DNA of 64,000 nucleotides, from NCBI RefSeq assembly GCF_001685355.1, contig NZ_CP016438.1, positions 1,116,001-1,180,000 of the forward strand. Reading direction: 5' to 3'. Both the position numbers and the translations under genes were made by a program. Position 1 is the stretch's first letter. The number at the start of each line of letters is the position of its first letter. The notes below the pieces were generated by a model that was not told the origin of the DNA, did not search any database, and worked only from the letters and a program-made list of their open reading frames with translations. Below are positions 62,567 to 64,000 of the stretch, piece after piece. The DNA is from Streptomyces lincolnensis (lineage in GTDB: Bacteria; Actinomycetota; Actinomycetes; Streptomycetales; Streptomycetaceae).

Positions 62567-63412
62567 TCACGCCGTGCCGCTCTCGCCGAAGCGGAAGAGG
62601 TTCAGCCGGTACGACTCGAGGTCGCGGCGCCGGAGTACCGCCATGGCTCGCAGCAGCAGCCGCATGGACAGGGGCAGCGCGCGGCGTTCGGCGGCGGGCA
62701 GGTCGGCGAAGGTGCGGGAGTCGGTGAGGCGCAGGTCCGGGCGCCAGGTCTCCAGCTGTCGGGGGTCGTCGCAGCGCCACTTCATGCGGGCGGCCATCGC
62801 GCCGAGGACGTCGTGGCTGTCCTGCCGGGCGATGGCGTGGTCGTTCGCGGTCTCCAGCGCGAGGTGGGCGCCGGGCAGGCTCTCGGCGACAAGGTCGACC
62901 ACCGAGCGGACCTGCCGGTCGTCAAGGTAGATCAGGACGGCCTCGGCGACGAGGAGGTACGGCCCGGGACTGGCGCGTACGGCCTCGGTCCAGGCGGGGT
63001 CGGTGACGGAGGCGGCGAGGGTGTGGCGGCGGTCGGTGTCCTCGAAGAACCGGCGCCTGAGGGCGATGACGTCCGGCAGGTCGAGGTCGAACCAGTGGAC
63101 CGTGCCGTTGTCGAGGCGCTCGAACCGGGTGTTGAGGCCGGTGCCGATCTCCACGACGGTCCCGGACGGGTGCCGGCGCAGGAAGTCGCGGACCCAGCTG
63201 TCGAACTGGAGGGTGCGCAGGTTGGCCCCGATGAGGCTCTTGGCGCCGTCGAAGCGCGAGAAGTCGTAGTCGATGGACTCGACCATCTCCACGGCTCGCG
63301 GATCCTGGAGGATGCCGTGTCGTTTGCGGGTCTCGACCGCCCGCGCGTACAGGGGGATGAGCAACGTCTCCTGGATCTCGCCGAGTTCGGGCACCCGCTT
63401 CGACTTAGGCAT
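62567..63412 (-). CDS. LCM/PPM1-type S-adenosylmethionine methyltransferase
   Basis: 281 aa from the ATG at 63412 (MPKSKRVPELGEIQETLLIPL). VVEIGTGLNTRFERL (about 86-100), FDLDLPDVIALRRRFF and LLVAEAVLIYLDD match the leucine-carboxyl-methyltransferase-like family common in actinobacteria, including polyketide O-methyltransferases. A palindrome overlaps the start codon, and the aldolase stop is two bases upstream. Substrate unknown; the same layout occurs in carboxyl methylation of small acids. Confidence 0.88.
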   Translation of the reverse strand: MPKSKRVPELGEIQETLLIPLYARAVETRKRHGILQDPRAVEMVESIDYDFSRFDGAKSLIGANLRTLQFDSWVRDFLRRHPSGTVVEIGTGLNTRFERLDNGTVHWFDLDLPDVIALRRRFFEDTDRRHTLAASVTDPAWTEAVRASPGPYLLVAEAVLIYLDDRQVRSVVDLVAESLPGAHLALETANDHAIARQDSHDVLGAMAARMKWRCDDPRQLETWRPDLRLTDSRTFADLPAAERRALPLSMRLLLRAMAVLRRRDLESYRLNLFRFGESGTA

Positions 63413-63420
63413 ACCTAAGT
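63403..63420. promoter_or_regulatory. Palindrome over the methyltransferase start codon
   Basis: ACTTAGGCATACCTAAGT is symmetric except for the central bases (arms ACTTAGG and CCTAAGT). The TTAGG...CCTAA arms are reminiscent of DtxR/MntR-type metal boxes but with a shorter spacer. It covers the aldolase stop and the methyltransferase start, where a repressor could separate expression of the two genes. Confidence 0.45.
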
Positions 63421-64000
63421 ATGCACATCGGCCGACGGCCGGGAAGCCTCCAGCACCCGGAGGACACCGGCGACCGTCCGTGCCATCGCTTCCCGCCCGA
63501 CGTCGAGGTACTGGCGGGAGTCGACCGCCTCGGGGTGGGCGGCGAGGAACTCCCGGATCGCGCCGGTCATGGCGATGTTGAGGGCGGTGCCGACGTTGAC
63601 CTTGGCGATGCCGCCCGCGGCGGCCGCGGCGAGTTCGCCGTCCGGGACTCCGGAGGAGCCGTGCAGCACCAGCGGCACGTCCAGGGCACCGGACAGGCGG
63701 GTGAGGAGGGCGTGGTCGAGGGTGGCGGTGCGGGTGGTCATCGCGTGCGAGCTGCCGATGGCCACGGCGAGGGCGTCGACACCGGAGGCGGTGACGAAGG
63801 CACGGGCCTCGTCGGGGTCGGTGCGGGCGCCGGGCGCGTGGGCGTCCAGCGGGGCCTGTCCGTCCTTCCCGCCGACCCGGCCCAACTCGGCCTCGATCCA
63901 CAGGCTCCGGGAGTGCGCCCAGTCGGCGGCGGCGCGGGTCGCGGCGAGGTTCTCCGCGTACGGCAGCCGGGAGGCGTCGTACATGACGGAGCTGAAGCCC
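63415..64000 (-). CDS. Class II fructose-bisphosphate aldolase family protein, C-terminal part
   Basis: The frame is open to the right edge, so the N-terminus lies outside. About 194 codons are present. SSVMYDASRLPYAEN, the zinc-ligand segment LVLHGSSGVPDGEL and GIAKVNVGTALNIAMTGAI are characteristic of GatY/KbaY-type ketose-bisphosphate aldolases. It cleaves a ketose 1,6-bisphosphate into triose phosphates. It stops two bases before the methyltransferase start, so the two are probably one transcript. Confidence 0.92.
   Translation of the reverse strand, partial: GFSSVMYDASRLPYAENLAATRAAADWAHSRSLWIEAELGRVGGKDGQAPLDAHAPGARTDPDEARAFVTASGVDALAVAIGSSHAMTTRTATLDHALLTRLSGALDVPLVLHGSSGVPDGELAAAAAGGIAKVNVGTALNIAMTGAIREFLAAHPEAVDSRQYLDVGREAMARTVAGVLRVLEASRPSADVHT

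Noticed and set aside
63403..63420. Calling the palindrome a DmdR/IdeR iron box
   Set aside because: The arms resemble one, but the 4-bp spacing is too short for the 19-bp iron-box consensus, so only a generic operator-like label is justified.
1..64000. tRNA, rRNA, CRISPR arrays and phage integrases
   Set aside because: I looked for tRNA-like cloverleaf ends, regularly spaced short repeats and integrase or terminase motifs and saw none; a covariance-model scan would be needed to exclude small RNAs.

Overview
The window reads as a Streptomyces (or closely related high-GC actinomycete) chromosome segment. Codon third positions are almost all G or C, GTG starts are common, and the gene families are typical of the genus: the parallel beta-helix/AAA+ fusion, SpoIIE-type phosphatase with a histidine-kinase-like domain, CGNR regulator, PucR regulator, TerD-domain protein, DUF6643 and DUF4865 proteins. 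I saw no rRNA, tRNA, CRISPR array or phage module. About 60 protein genes can be supported, plus two pseudogenes, one decayed insertion sequence and several operator-like palindromes.

Layout. 1-5.4 kb: a leftward oxidoreductase operon (NmrA-like, DoxX-like, SDR, MDR) divergent from a TetR gene with two operator-like palindromes between them, then a GntR (UTRA) regulator with an FAD-dependent oxidoreductase. 5.4-7.3 kb: a CGNR zinc-finger regulator divergent from an epoxide hydrolase, again with two near-identical palindromes. 7.3-20.3 kb: an accessory island bounded by a 145-bp imperfect direct repeat. The left copy carries the severed first codons of a metabolite:H+ symporter followed by a wrecked IS110 element; the right copy is the promoter and start of the intact symporter. 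Inside lie a compact leftward, translationally chained set of lipid/polyketide genes (KAS II, ACP, two KAS III, SDR, acyl-CoA-oxidase-like flavoprotein, acyltransferase), a divergent HTH/TPR regulator, an IspH-like protein that has lost much of the IspH active site, and ThpR.

20.3-30.8 kb: symporter, PucR regulator, 3-hydroxybutyrate dehydrogenase, NUDIX hydrolase, apolipoprotein N-acyltransferase, Wzy-type membrane protein, glutamate-racemase-like protein and HpnB-like glycosyltransferase. 30.8-41.6 kb: double TerD-domain protein, DUF6643, MOSC protein, beta-helix/AAA+ fusion, a large membrane alpha/beta hydrolase, DeoR regulator, SRPBCC protein and a small secreted protein. 41.8-48.4 kb: a multi-domain membrane SpoIIE phosphatase, a secreted protein with an internal duplication, a Cds1-like PLP enzyme and an anti-sigma-type ATP-binding protein. 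48.5-52.8 kb: an FtsX-type ABC exporter operon (SHOCT protein, ATPase, permease, joined by ATGA overlaps) divergent from a TetR gene across a 22-bp palindrome. 52.9-64 kb: DUF4865/phosphotriesterase-like pair, DUF1272, SUKH-like and RpiB-like proteins, RarA, MmcQ/YjbR, two AraC regulators, a ROK regulator, AlkB, an RlmG-like methyltransferase, an LCM-type methyltransferase and the end of a class II aldolase gene.

The best candidate for an undescribed system is the 8.3-18.5 kb block. Seven genes for building and modifying an ACP-bound acyl chain are arranged as one polycistron. They sit beside a divergent regulator with a strong palindrome and next to an IspH-like protein that is probably not a normal isoprenoid enzyme. 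No dehydratase, enoyl reductase, chain-length factor, thioesterase or peptide synthetase is present, so the product cannot be read from the genes alone.
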